This document shows positions 1 to 5,515 of a DNA stretch of 7,218 nt, piece by piece (within the stretch, counting starts at the first letter, position 1; every line of letters starts with the position of its first letter). The stretch spans positions 578 through 7,795 of the forward strand of contig PMSZ01000353.1 in the NCBI GenBank assembly GCA_003168235.1. The letters run 5' to 3'. The translations under genes were made by a program, and so were the position numbers. The DNA comes from Acidobacteriaceae bacterium. Its GTDB lineage: Bacteria; Acidobacteriota; Terriglobia; Terriglobales; Acidobacteriaceae. The notes beneath the pieces are model-generated. The model did no database searches and was not told the origin of the DNA. It saw only the letters and a list, made by a program, of their open reading frames with translations.

Positions 1-329
1 CTCACCAGAAATTCCCGCCCAATCACCACCACTGCCATCCACGCCGGCACCAGCGCGGGATTGAACTGCACCAGCGTGATGAACGCCGCCGCCACCAGCA
101 GCTTGTCGGCCAGCGGATCGAGCAGTATCCCCATGGTCGTGATCTGGCCGCGCTTGCGCGCCAGGTATCCGTCAATGCCGTCGGTGATGGACGCCAGAAT
201 GAACACCGCCGACGCCAGCATCTCCCGCTCTCCGGTCTTCTCCCCCGCAAAGCGCGGCGTGCAAAGAATCCAGATCAGAAGCGGAATCGCGGCAATGCGG
301 GTAAGCGTGATGGAATTGGGAAGATTCAC
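1..329 (-). CDS. pgsA: CDP-diacylglycerol-glycerol-3-phosphate 3-phosphatidyltransferase, 5' part
   Basis: Integral inner-membrane enzyme that transfers phosphatidyl from CDP-diacylglycerol to glycerol-3-phosphate, the committed step to phosphatidylglycerol. About 109 codons are present; the 3' end lies beyond the window start. The translated start VNLPNSITLTRIAAIPLLIW matches the usual PgsA N-terminus. The CDP-alcohol phosphatidyltransferase signature D-G-x2-A-R-x8-G-x3-D-x3-D is complete: D53 G54, A57 R58, G67, D71, D75. A hydrophobic segment at about residues 11-22 and another after residue 76 fit membrane helices. The GTG start at 329 is chosen because it begins the conserved LPNxIT block; an in-frame TAA at 371-369 lies upstream with no ATG between. 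No clear Shine-Dalgarno stands directly before it; a GGAGG lies about 44 nt upstream. A related CDP-alcohol transferase such as PgsA2 cannot be excluded, but the family is certain. Confidence 0.93.
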   Translation of the reverse strand, partial: MNLPNSITLTRIAAIPLLIWILCTPRFAGEKTGEREMLASAVFILASITDGIDGYLARKRGQITTMGILLDPLADKLLVAAAFITLVQFNPALVPAWMAVVVIGREFLV

Positions 330-367
330 ACGATGGCTAGGCCAATTCTTTGTGAGTGGCCAATGTG

Positions 368-396
368 ATTATCCTCCACATTACAGGCCAAGGCAA
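368..396 (-). promoter_or_regulatory. predicted sigma70-type promoter for pgsA
   Basis: On the minus strand, TTGCCT (396-391) is followed by a 17-bp spacer and GATAAT (373-368). Predicted transcription would start near 361, giving a leader of about 30 nt before the GTG at 329. The same -35 hexamer and spacing occur before gdhA. This is motif matching only. Confidence 0.5.
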
Positions 397-428
397 CGGA
401 TAGAAGGTCGTGGTTGTGCCCTGGTCAT
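381..428 (-). CDS. possible 15-codon micro-ORF upstream of pgsA
   Basis: ATG at 428 reads MTRAQPRPSIRCLGL and stops at TAA 383-381. It is preceded by a strong Shine-Dalgarno (AAGGAGA, about 435-441) with good spacing, directly after the stop of the exported-protein gene. The peptide is Arg/Pro-rich with no recognised domain. It could be a leader peptide coupled to pgsA expression, the relic of a longer gene, or a chance ORF behind a chance ribosome site. Only the ribosome site is convincing. Confidence 0.25.
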   Translation of the reverse strand: MTRAQPRPSIRCLGL

Positions 429-443
429 GATCGTCTCTCCTTA

Positions 444-764
444 TTATTCCCTTTGCGCGGCTTTATAGCCGGCTGCCTTCGCGTCGGCCTCGGTCATGAA
501 TTTTCCGGCCTTGGTTTTGCCATACCAGCGGCCGCCCTTGTGGTACACCCGCGTCTCGGTGTTGACCCAGACCTTGCCGCTGGCTTTAGCGGCAGCGATT
601 TCCTGAGCAGAAGGAGCGCTGGAGGCCTTCGTCGTAGGGGTGGCCGCGGCCGTCGGGTTGCCGGAGCTGGTCTGCGCCTTCGCCGGAAGCGGCGCAATGG
701 CCGCCGCCACGGTCAGATAAAAAGCCAGCATGCAGAGAGTAAGTTTTCTTGGTGAGTAATTCAT
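444..764 (-). CDS. small predicted secreted/periplasmic protein, unknown function
   Basis: A 106-aa protein that I cannot assign to a named family. Residues 1-30 form a typical signal peptide: basic PRK at 5-7, a hydrophobic core LTLCMLAFYLTVAAAIA, and an A-K-A site before Q31. Residues 31-60 are an Ala/Thr/Ser/Pro-rich low-complexity linker. Residues 64-103 form a compact C-terminal module with WVNT, VYHKGGRWYGKTK, GKF(M)TEADA and AAGYKAA blocks. As I recall, similar modules occur at the ends of other bacterial exported proteins, often with a Cys near the YH; here that region has no Cys. ATG at 764 is preferred over the in-frame TTG at 776 because GAGGA stands just before it and the signal peptide then starts properly. 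It lies 101 bp downstream of gdhA and 114 bp upstream of pgsA on the same strand. Role unknown, probably in the envelope. Confidence 0.8.
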   Translation of the reverse strand: MNYSPRKLTLCMLAFYLTVAAAIAPLPAKAQTSSGNPTAAATPTTKASSAPSAQEIAAAKASGKVWVNTETRVYHKGGRWYGKTKAGKFMTEADAKAAGYKAAQRE

Positions 765-810
765 TTTTCCTCGCAAGTTGCACTGAGAGCGTTTAGACCC
801 GAAGGAGCGC

Positions 811-824
811 CGGGGCTTGCCCCG
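811..824. repeat. short GC-rich inverted repeat (CGGGGC/GCCCCG)
   Basis: CGGGGC (811-816), two bases, then GCCCCG (819-824). In RNA it would fold as a small hairpin with an enlarged loop. It sits between the gdhA stop and the start of the exported-protein gene, next to a larger inverted repeat. No T-run follows on either strand, so it is not a classical intrinsic terminator. Confidence 0.5.
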
Positions 825-826
825 CA

Positions 827-856
827 GGACGGGCGGGACGCGCAGGACGCCCGTCC
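827..856. repeat. 9-bp perfect inverted repeat downstream of gdhA
   Basis: GGACGGGCG (827-835) and CGCCCGTCC (848-856) are perfect reverse complements around a 12-nt loop. It lies 8 bp past the gdhA stop (865) in the direction of gdhA transcription, so it could protect the mRNA 3' end or cause pausing/termination, although no U-tract follows. The neighbouring hairpin at 811-824 suggests a compound intergenic repeat (REP-like). Dispersal in the genome cannot be seen from here. Confidence 0.55.
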
Positions 857-864
857 CTCCACGT

Positions 865-2133
865 CTACGCGTAAATCCCGCGCTGCCGGATCGTATACGC
901 CACGCGATCGATCGCCAGCATGTACGCTGCGATGCGGTTGTTCACGCCATGCGTTTCCGCATACCGGGTCACATCGTCGAACGCCGCCACCATGATGTCC
1001 CCGAGCCGTTCGTTCACTTCCGATTCTTTCCAGAAGTAGCCCTGCCGGTCCTGCACCCACTCGAAATAAGATGTCGTCACGCCGCCTGCATTGGCCAGAA
1101 TGTCCGGAATCACGAACACCTTCTTCTCCGCCAGAATGTCATCCGCCGCCGCCGTCGTCGGACCATTCGCCCCCTCCGCCAGGATCTTGCACTTCACCCG
1201 GTCCGCATTCTGGCTGGTAATCACATTCTCCGTCGCCGCCGGAATCAGAATGTCGCAATCCGCCAGCAGCAACTCCGCCGGATCATATTTCTCCGCCCCC
1301 GGAAAACCATGAATCGTGCCATGCCGCTGCCGGAACTCCCACAACGCTTCCACGTCGATGCCATCTTTCTTATACAGCCCGCCGCCCACTTCCAGAATGC
1401 CGATAACTTTGTATCCCGCTTCGGCCATCAGCCGCGCCGCGTTCGATCCCACGTTGCCAAACCCTTGAACGATGACGCGCGTCGTGTCCCGATTCAGCCG
1501 CAGTTTCTTGATCGCCTCTTCGCAAACCATCAGCACGCCGCGTCCCGTAGCCTCGCGCCGTCCCCGCGATCCGCCAATGTTCACCGGCTTGCCCGTCACC
1601 ACCGCCGTCACCGTCTGCCGCATGTGCATGGAGTACGTGTCCATAATCCACGCCATCGTCTGCTCGTTCGTGTTCACATCCGGAGCCGGCACGTCCTTCT
1701 CCGGCCCGATAAACTCGAACAGCTCCGCCGTATAACGCCGCGTCATCCGTTCCAGCTCGCCTTGCGACATCTTATGCGGATCGCAAATGATCCCGCCCTT
1801 CGCCCCGCCAAACGGAATATTCACCACCGCGCACTTCCACGTCATCCAGCTCGCCAGCGCCCGCACTTCGTCCAGGTTCACATCCGGCCCATAGCGCAAC
1901 CCGCCCTTCGCCGGACCGCGCGCAATCGAATGCTGCACCCGAAACCCGGTAAATACTTCCAGGCTCCCGTTATCCATCGCCACCGGAATGTGCACGATAA
2001 TCTCCCGGCTCGGACTGCTCAGTACCCTCCACAACCCTTCATCAAGATTCAGCTTGCGCGCCGCCAGATCAAACCGCGCCGCCTGCGCCTGCCACGGATT
2101 AGTTTCCTTCTCCAGATCCACTGCCGTCGTCAT
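865..2133 (-). CDS. gdhA: glutamate dehydrogenase (Glu/Leu/Phe/Val dehydrogenase family)
   Basis: Cytoplasmic enzyme that interconverts glutamate with 2-oxoglutarate plus ammonia using NAD(P), linking carbon and nitrogen metabolism. The 422-aa length is normal for hexameric bacterial/archaeal GDH. Visible landmarks: substrate-site K76 (GPAKGGLR) and K100 (TWKCAV), the family signature PFGGAKGG at 107-114 with K112, the catalytic Asp region APDVNT with D152, and the Rossmann loop GFGNVG at 224-229. An acidic residue (E248) ends the next beta strand, which favours NAD over NADP, though this is only an inference. ILAEGANGPTT (318-328) and NAGGVTTSYFEW (348-359) are also conserved blocks. ATG 2133 is chosen because GGAG lies just upstream and family homology begins soon after it; an in-frame ATG at 2289 would add 52 residues running through the promoter. 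A leucine or other amino-acid dehydrogenase is less likely given these motifs. Confidence 0.96.
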   Translation of the reverse strand: MTTAVDLEKETNPWQAQAARFDLAARKLNLDEGLWRVLSSPSREIIVHIPVAMDNGSLEVFTGFRVQHSIARGPAKGGLRYGPDVNLDEVRALASWMTWKCAVVNIPFGGAKGGIICDPHKMSQGELERMTRRYTAELFEFIGPEKDVPAPDVNTNEQTMAWIMDTYSMHMRQTVTAVVTGKPVNIGGSRGRREATGRGVLMVCEEAIKKLRLNRDTTRVIVQGFGNVGSNAARLMAEAGYKVIGILEVGGGLYKKDGIDVEALWEFRQRHGTIHGFPGAEKYDPAELLLADCDILIPAATENVITSQNADRVKCKILAEGANGPTTAAADDILAEKKVFVIPDILANAGGVTTSYFEWVQDRQGYFWKESEVNERLGDIMVAAFDDVTRYAETHGVNNRIAAYMLAIDRVAYTIRQRGIYA

Positions 2134-2210
2134 AAAAGTCTCCAGATGATTGCAATCGCACAAATTGCGCCAAAAACTGCTCTTGCCCCGCCCAGCAAAC
2201 AGCCTCGCAA

Positions 2211-2239
2211 AGTATATTGCCGCCCCGCAGCCTAGGCAA
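2211..2239 (-). promoter_or_regulatory. predicted gdhA promoter
   Basis: On the minus strand, TTGCCT (2239-2234), a 17-bp spacer and TATACT (2216-2211) make a good sigma70-like promoter. Transcription would start near 2204, leaving a leader of about 70 nt with a GGAG ribosome site before ATG 2133. The -35 box and the whole spacer lie inside the 26-bp sequence repeated at 5218-5243. Confidence 0.55.
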
Positions 2240-2242
2240 GCG
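2217..2242. repeat. 26-bp perfect direct repeat, copy A
   Basis: Identical, base for base, to 5218-5243. It contains the palindrome GCCTAGGC, and TTGCC/GGCAA ends that can pair. This copy covers the -35 box and spacer of the predicted gdhA promoter. The match stops abruptly on both sides. Confidence 0.85.
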
Positions 2243-2290
2243 ACCAAAAGGATAATGCCAGATTCGAACCCATCATGGTTCCGCCTCATT

Positions 2291-2296
2291 TATAAT
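2291..2296 (+). promoter_or_regulatory. consensus -10 box of the kinase gene, leaderless type
   Basis: TATAAT ends 11 bp before the ATG at 2308. Transcription would start at or within a few bases of the start codon, and no Shine-Dalgarno is present in the GC-rich gap, so a leaderless mRNA is likely. No good -35 hexamer is seen 16-18 bp upstream. Confidence 0.5.
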
Positions 2297-2307
2297 CGCG
2301 CTCGCGC

Positions 2308-4905
2308 ATGAGTCTGCAGGCGGGAACCAAACTCGGACCTTACGAAATCATCTCTCCGCTCGGCGCCGGCGGGATGGGTGAAGTCTATCGCGCCCGCGAC
2401 ACTCGCCTCGGACGCGACGTCGCCCTCAAAGTCCTCCCCGACTCGTTCGCGCATGACGCCGATCGTCTCCGCCGCTTCGAGCAGGAAGCGCGCGCCGTTG
2501 CCGCGCTCAATCATCCCAACCTCCTGGCCATTCACGATATCGGCGAACAGAACGGCACGCGCTTCATCGTCTCCGAATTGCTCGAAGGTCAGAGCCTTCG
2601 CGCGGAGCTCGATTCCGGACCGCTGCCGCAGCGCAAAGCCTCCGATTATGCCGCGCAAATCGCACAGGGACTTGCCGCCGCCCACGAAAAAAACATCGTT
2701 CATCGTGATCTGAAGCCGGAAAATATCTTCATTACCCGCGAAGGCCGCATCAAAATTCTCGATTTCGGCCTGGCCAAGTTTGCGCCCGCTAAATCCGAGA
2801 CCCGGCACGAATCCGCTGGTCTAACGCTCACCAGCTCCCCCACTGAAGCTGGCATGGTCATGGGCACCGCCGGATATATGGCTCCCGAGCAAGTTCGCGG
2901 CGCAGCCATCGATTCCCGCACGGACATTTTTGCTTTTGGCGTCGTCCTCTATGAAATGGTCTCAGGAAAGCGCGCCTTTCGCCGCGACACCGCCGCTGAG
3001 ACCATGACGGCCATCCTTAAAGAAGATCCTCCCGAACTCGCCGATTCGCCGCCCGTTTCTCCCGGTCTTGAACGCATCATCCGCCGCTGCCTTGAAAAAC
3101 AGCCCGAGCAGCGTTTCCAATCGGCCAAGGACCTTGCCTTCGCGCTCGAAGCCCTCACCGGGACAACTTCAAAAACCGCAGCGCTGGCAGCCATTGCCGC
3201 GACACCGGAAAAACCAGTCCGGTCTCGCTGGTTCGCATTCGCCACCGTGGCCGCCGTCGCCCTCCTCGCCGGAGCCGCAGTCTCCTGGTATTTGCACCCG
3301 GCGCCTGTCGCCCAGCCCACATTTCGCCGCATCTCGTTCGATCTCGGAGAGATTATTCGCGCGCGGCTCGCGCCCGATCACGAAACGGTTATTTACAGCG
3401 GACGAATCGAAGGAGGCGCGCCCGACACTTACGTCATCCGCGAGGACTATCCGGAATCGGTCCCGGTTGGCCTGCACGGCGCGCTCGTGCTCTCGATCTC
3501 CCGGCAAGGACAAATGGCTGTGATCGTCCGGCCTGCATATTTTGCTCACTCCGAATGGATTGGCACCCTGGCGGTTTCGCCGTTGAGCGGCGGCGCGCCC
3601 CGCGAGCTTCTCGAACATGTTCAGGATGCCGACTGGTCGCCCGACGGAAATGAGATGGCGATCATCGATGTCAATCACAATCATTTTCGCGTGCAATATC
3701 CCATCGGCAAAGTTTTGCTCGAAGGCGAAAACTGGATCAGCGGTCTCCGAATCTCGCCCGATGGCCAACATGTCGCTCTTTTTCACCATCCACCGAACCA
3801 GGATGACCGGGGCGAAGTCATCCTGCTCGACCGCGCCGGCCATCTGCGCACGCTCTCGACCGGATGGGAGTCGTTGGAGGGACTAGCCTGGACTCCATCC
3901 GGGAAAGAGATTTGGTTCTCTGCCGCCGAATCCGGCGAGCAATATTGCATCCACGCCGTTGCCTTGTCGGGCAAACAGCGGACCATCTATTGCAGCACTG
4001 CGACCTCGCGTCTTCACGATATTGCGTCGTCCGGGCGCACATTACTCTCAACCGATGAAAGCCGCGTCTACCTTTCGCTCGTCGATCACAGCTCCAATAC
4101 TCAGCGTGACCTGAATTGGCTCGACTTCCCTTACGGCCCCAGTCTCACTGCGGATGGCGGCACGGTTTTATTCTCCGATCTCTCGGAAAACGGCGGCAAC
4201 GGTTACACCGTGTATGTGCGCAAAACCGACGGTTCGCCCGCTGTGCGACTTGCCGGGGGCGGATTCGGCACTGACATCACTGCCGACGGAAAGTGGGCGT
4301 TCGTCATGATGCCCGATGATCCGTCAGGAAATGTCCAGCTTGTACCGGTCGGCCCCGGTCAAGCCCGCGTTCTTCACTGGGATGGATTTCGGCCCCGTTG
4401 GGCGAGGTGGTTTGCCGATGGAACCCACATTTTGATTACGGGAAGCCAGTCCGGCAAACTGGAGGGTCTATACGTTACCGATATCAATGGCGCACCCTTG
4501 CGGCAATTGTCCTCCGAACCAAGCACCTGGGCTGAGGCTTCACCCGATGGCCGCTCTGTCTTTCTCACTCAAAACAATGCATGGGTGATTCGATCGCTGG
4601 ATTCCCGATCAGCAGACTCCGCCGCGCCCAAGCCACTGGGAATTCAACCGGAGGAATTGCCCGTTGCCTGGGCCGCTGATTCCAAACATGTGTTCGCGCA
4701 GGCGCTCACGCCGACTGGCCTTAACATTTATAAGATTGACGTCGAATCAGGCCACCGTGAGTTGTGGCAAGCGCTCATCCCGAAAGATCAGGTTGGCCTG
4801 CGCCCCCTGGCCATCCCCGCCTCCATCACGCCCGATGGCCGCTGGATCGCCTTCAATTACCGCACCGTCCTCGGCCACATCTATCGTAGCGACACCCTGA
4901 AATAG
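2308..4905 (+). CDS. membrane serine/threonine protein kinase with C-terminal beta-propeller (PD40/TolB-like) domain
   Basis: An 865-aa receptor-like Hanks-type kinase. Residues 12-283 are the kinase domain: glycine loop LGAGGMGEVY (18-27), catalytic lysine K41 in VALK, helix-C glutamate probably E60, HRDLKPEN (132-139) with catalytic D134, DFG (152-154), GTAGYMAPEQ (186-195). All key residues are present, so it should be active. A single transmembrane helix at about 308-329 places the kinase inside and residues 330-865 outside. The outer part carries repeated SPDG-type blades, e.g. WSPDGNEM (443-450), ISPDGQHVA (482-490), LTADGGTV (613-620), ASPDGRSV (744-751), ITPDGRWIA (840-848), forming a TolB-like propeller that probably binds ligand or protein. 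The start fits a leaderless promoter. Substrates are unknown. It is divergent from gdhA, but no functional tie is shown. Confidence 0.95.
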   Translation: MSLQAGTKLGPYEIISPLGAGGMGEVYRARDTRLGRDVALKVLPDSFAHDADRLRRFEQEARAVAALNHPNLLAIHDIGEQNGTRFIVSELLEGQSLRAELDSGPLPQRKASDYAAQIAQGLAAAHEKNIVHRDLKPENIFITREGRIKILDFGLAKFAPAKSETRHESAGLTLTSSPTEAGMVMGTAGYMAPEQVRGAAIDSRTDIFAFGVVLYEMVSGKRAFRRDTAAETMTAILKEDPPELADSPPVSPGLERIIRRCLEKQPEQRFQSAKDLAFALEALTGTTSKTAALAAIAATPEKPVRSRWFAFATVAAVALLAGAAVSWYLHPAPVAQPTFRRISFDLGEIIRARLAPDHETVIYSGRIEGGAPDTYVIREDYPESVPVGLHGALVLSISRQGQMAVIVRPAYFAHSEWIGTLAVSPLSGGAPRELLEHVQDADWSPDGNEMAIIDVNHNHFRVQYPIGKVLLEGENWISGLRISPDGQHVALFHHPPNQDDRGEVILLDRAGHLRTLSTGWESLEGLAWTPSGKEIWFSAAESGEQYCIHAVALSGKQRTIYCSTATSRLHDIASSGRTLLSTDESRVYLSLVDHSSNTQRDLNWLDFPYGPSLTADGGTVLFSDLSENGGNGYTVYVRKTDGSPAVRLAGGGFGTDITADGKWAFVMMPDDPSGNVQLVPVGPGQARVLHWDGFRPRWARWFADGTHILITGSQSGKLEGLYVTDINGAPLRQLSSEPSTWAEASPDGRSVFLTQNNAWVIRSLDSRSADSAAPKPLGIQPEELPVAWAADSKHVFAQALTPTGLNIYKIDVESGHRELWQALIPKDQVGLRPLAIPASITPDGRWIAFNYRTVLGHIYRSDTLK

Positions 4906-4937
4906 AGGGTCGAGCAGCCCAGTACGCGTGAGCCTCT

Positions 4938-4943
4938 AGAATG
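4938..4943 (+). promoter_or_regulatory. -10-like box of the duplicated trpE start (copy 1)
   Basis: TAGAAT ends 13 bp before ATG 4957 and corresponds to TATAAT at 6892-6897 before real trpE. One base differs from consensus. Like the trpE copy it lacks a Shine-Dalgarno downstream and a clear -35 upstream. It may still drive the chimeric ORF weakly. Confidence 0.35.
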
Positions 4944-5014
4944 AATCCTTCGCAGCATGATCCGTCCCGACTACAAAGAGTTCCTGCGCTTGTCACGCAA
5001 CGCCACGCTGGTTC
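4941..5014 (+). repeat. duplicated trpE 5' end, copy 1
   Basis: Matches 6896-6970 from ATGAATCC through the start codon to codon 19-20 of trpE. The coding part 4957-5014 is identical to 6913-6970 at 55 of 58 bases. The 16/17 bp before the ATG are looser and differ by one indel. Similarity ends abruptly at the GGTTC at 5010-5014, where the GNAT tail begins. Confidence 0.9.
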
Positions 5015-5172
5015 ACGCGACCCTGGTCCACGCCATTTCAGAGCGAGCCCCGCAGTTCTACGAACACTGCGGGTTCCTTCCTTCCCCGATGGACCCGATG
5101 ACGCTCATGATCACCGCGGCGGAAGCGGCGAAGGCACTCCTGAACCGAGACAGCACGCCGCACAGACCGTAA
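4957..5172 (+). pseudogene. chimeric ORF: TrpE N-terminus fused in frame to C-terminal tail of a GNAT acetyltransferase
   Basis: A 71-aa open frame. Residues 1-19 (MIRPDYKEFLRLSRNATLV) are the first residues of the neighbouring TrpE with one substitution. Residues 21-62 read ATLVHAISERAPQFYEHCGF, then LPSPMDPMTLMI, the standard end of GNAT N-acetyltransferases of the TacT/AtaT toxin type; Y35 in QFYEHCGF corresponds to the tyrosine regarded as catalytic in those toxins. The acetyl-CoA binding motif and most of the fold are missing, so acetyltransferase activity is not expected. The junction shows ATLVH twice in tandem, as if the two parents were joined at the similar ACGCTGGTTC / ACCCTGGTCC. 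No DUF1778-type antitoxin gene is present. It is probably a recombination relic, though the frame is intact and a promoter-like box precedes it. Confidence 0.7.
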
Positions 5173-5177
5173 GGTCT
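5164..5177 (+). other. small hairpin with GTAA tetraloop over the chimeric ORF stop
   Basis: AGACC (5164-5168), loop GTAA, GGTCT (5173-5177). The loop is of the stable GNRA type and the TAA stop lies in it. The stem is only 5 bp and no T-run follows, so a terminator role is doubtful. Confidence 0.3.
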
Positions 5178-5515
5178 ACACTCCTGCACATGATGTTCCC
5201 GGTACTGTTCCCATGCCTTGCCGCCCCGCAGCCTAGGCAAGCGGAGGAAGTACCCGACAGCGGTGCAGTTTGAATTTCCATGGGGTAGTGCCAAATTCCG
5301 GCCCGTAGGAAAATGTCGATATGCTAAGAAAGAGTTCGCATCGCAAACGCAAAGAAACAAACTGCGCAACAATTGAACGCCGAATAAAACAACAGAGACA
5401 CAAACGCCAAATTCTCTGACAACCTTGAGGACCGCATTGACTCGCGCAATCCGACAGTGGATTTCAGCAAAGCTGCTGCCCCGATCGTGCGAGAAGCTAC
5501 CGAGAACAAATAGTT
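5178..5515. other. intergenic stretch between GNAT relic and fic, with possible gene debris
   Basis: About 340 bp without a convincing gene. It holds copy B of the 26-bp repeat (5218-5243). From about 5280 base composition falls from GC-rich to mixed. On the plus strand a frame without a start codon is open from 5388 to TAG 5511-5513 and ends with the protein-like sequence DFSKAAAPIVREATENK. It ends 2 bp before the convergent fic stop and may be the tail of a decayed gene. I recognise no family. Confidence 0.4.
5218..5243. repeat. 26-bp perfect direct repeat, copy B
   Basis: Identical to 2217-2242. Here the flanking C adds a base pair, so CTTGCC (5217-5222) and GGCAAG (5236-5241) can form a 6-bp stem. 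No -10 box lies at the matching minus-strand distance (5212-5217), so unlike copy A it does not form a promoter. It lies inside the material between the two trpE starts. Confidence 0.85.

Noticed and set aside
817..2235. 472-codon plus-strand open frame
   Set aside because: It is the antisense of gdhA; its product is extremely Arg/His/Pro-rich with no domain, a by-product of GC-rich codon use.
2258..2275. GGGTTCGAATC on the minus strand, like a tRNA T-loop
   Set aside because: The flanking bases do not form a T-stem and no acceptor or anticodon arms are found.
2134..2289. 52-residue N-terminal extension of glutamate dehydrogenase starting at ATG 2289, with a hydrophobic membrane-like segment
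   Set aside because: No ribosome site, the extension runs through the predicted promoter, and family homology plus a GGAG site support ATG 2133.
3169..3843. 224-codon minus-strand open frame within the kinase gene
   Set aside because: Antisense to an intact kinase/propeller gene; no recognisable domain.
819..5055. GCCCCGCAG recurring at 819-827, 2222-2230, 5047-5055 and 5223-5231
   Set aside because: Two of the four are the 26-bp repeat and the others are plausible chance in GC-rich DNA; no regular spacing, so neither CRISPR nor a convincing operator.
5324..5509. 61-codon minus-strand frame with a hydrophobic stretch just after fic
   Set aside because: Begins with TTG, has no ribosome site and no recognisable family; the hydrophobicity looks accidental.
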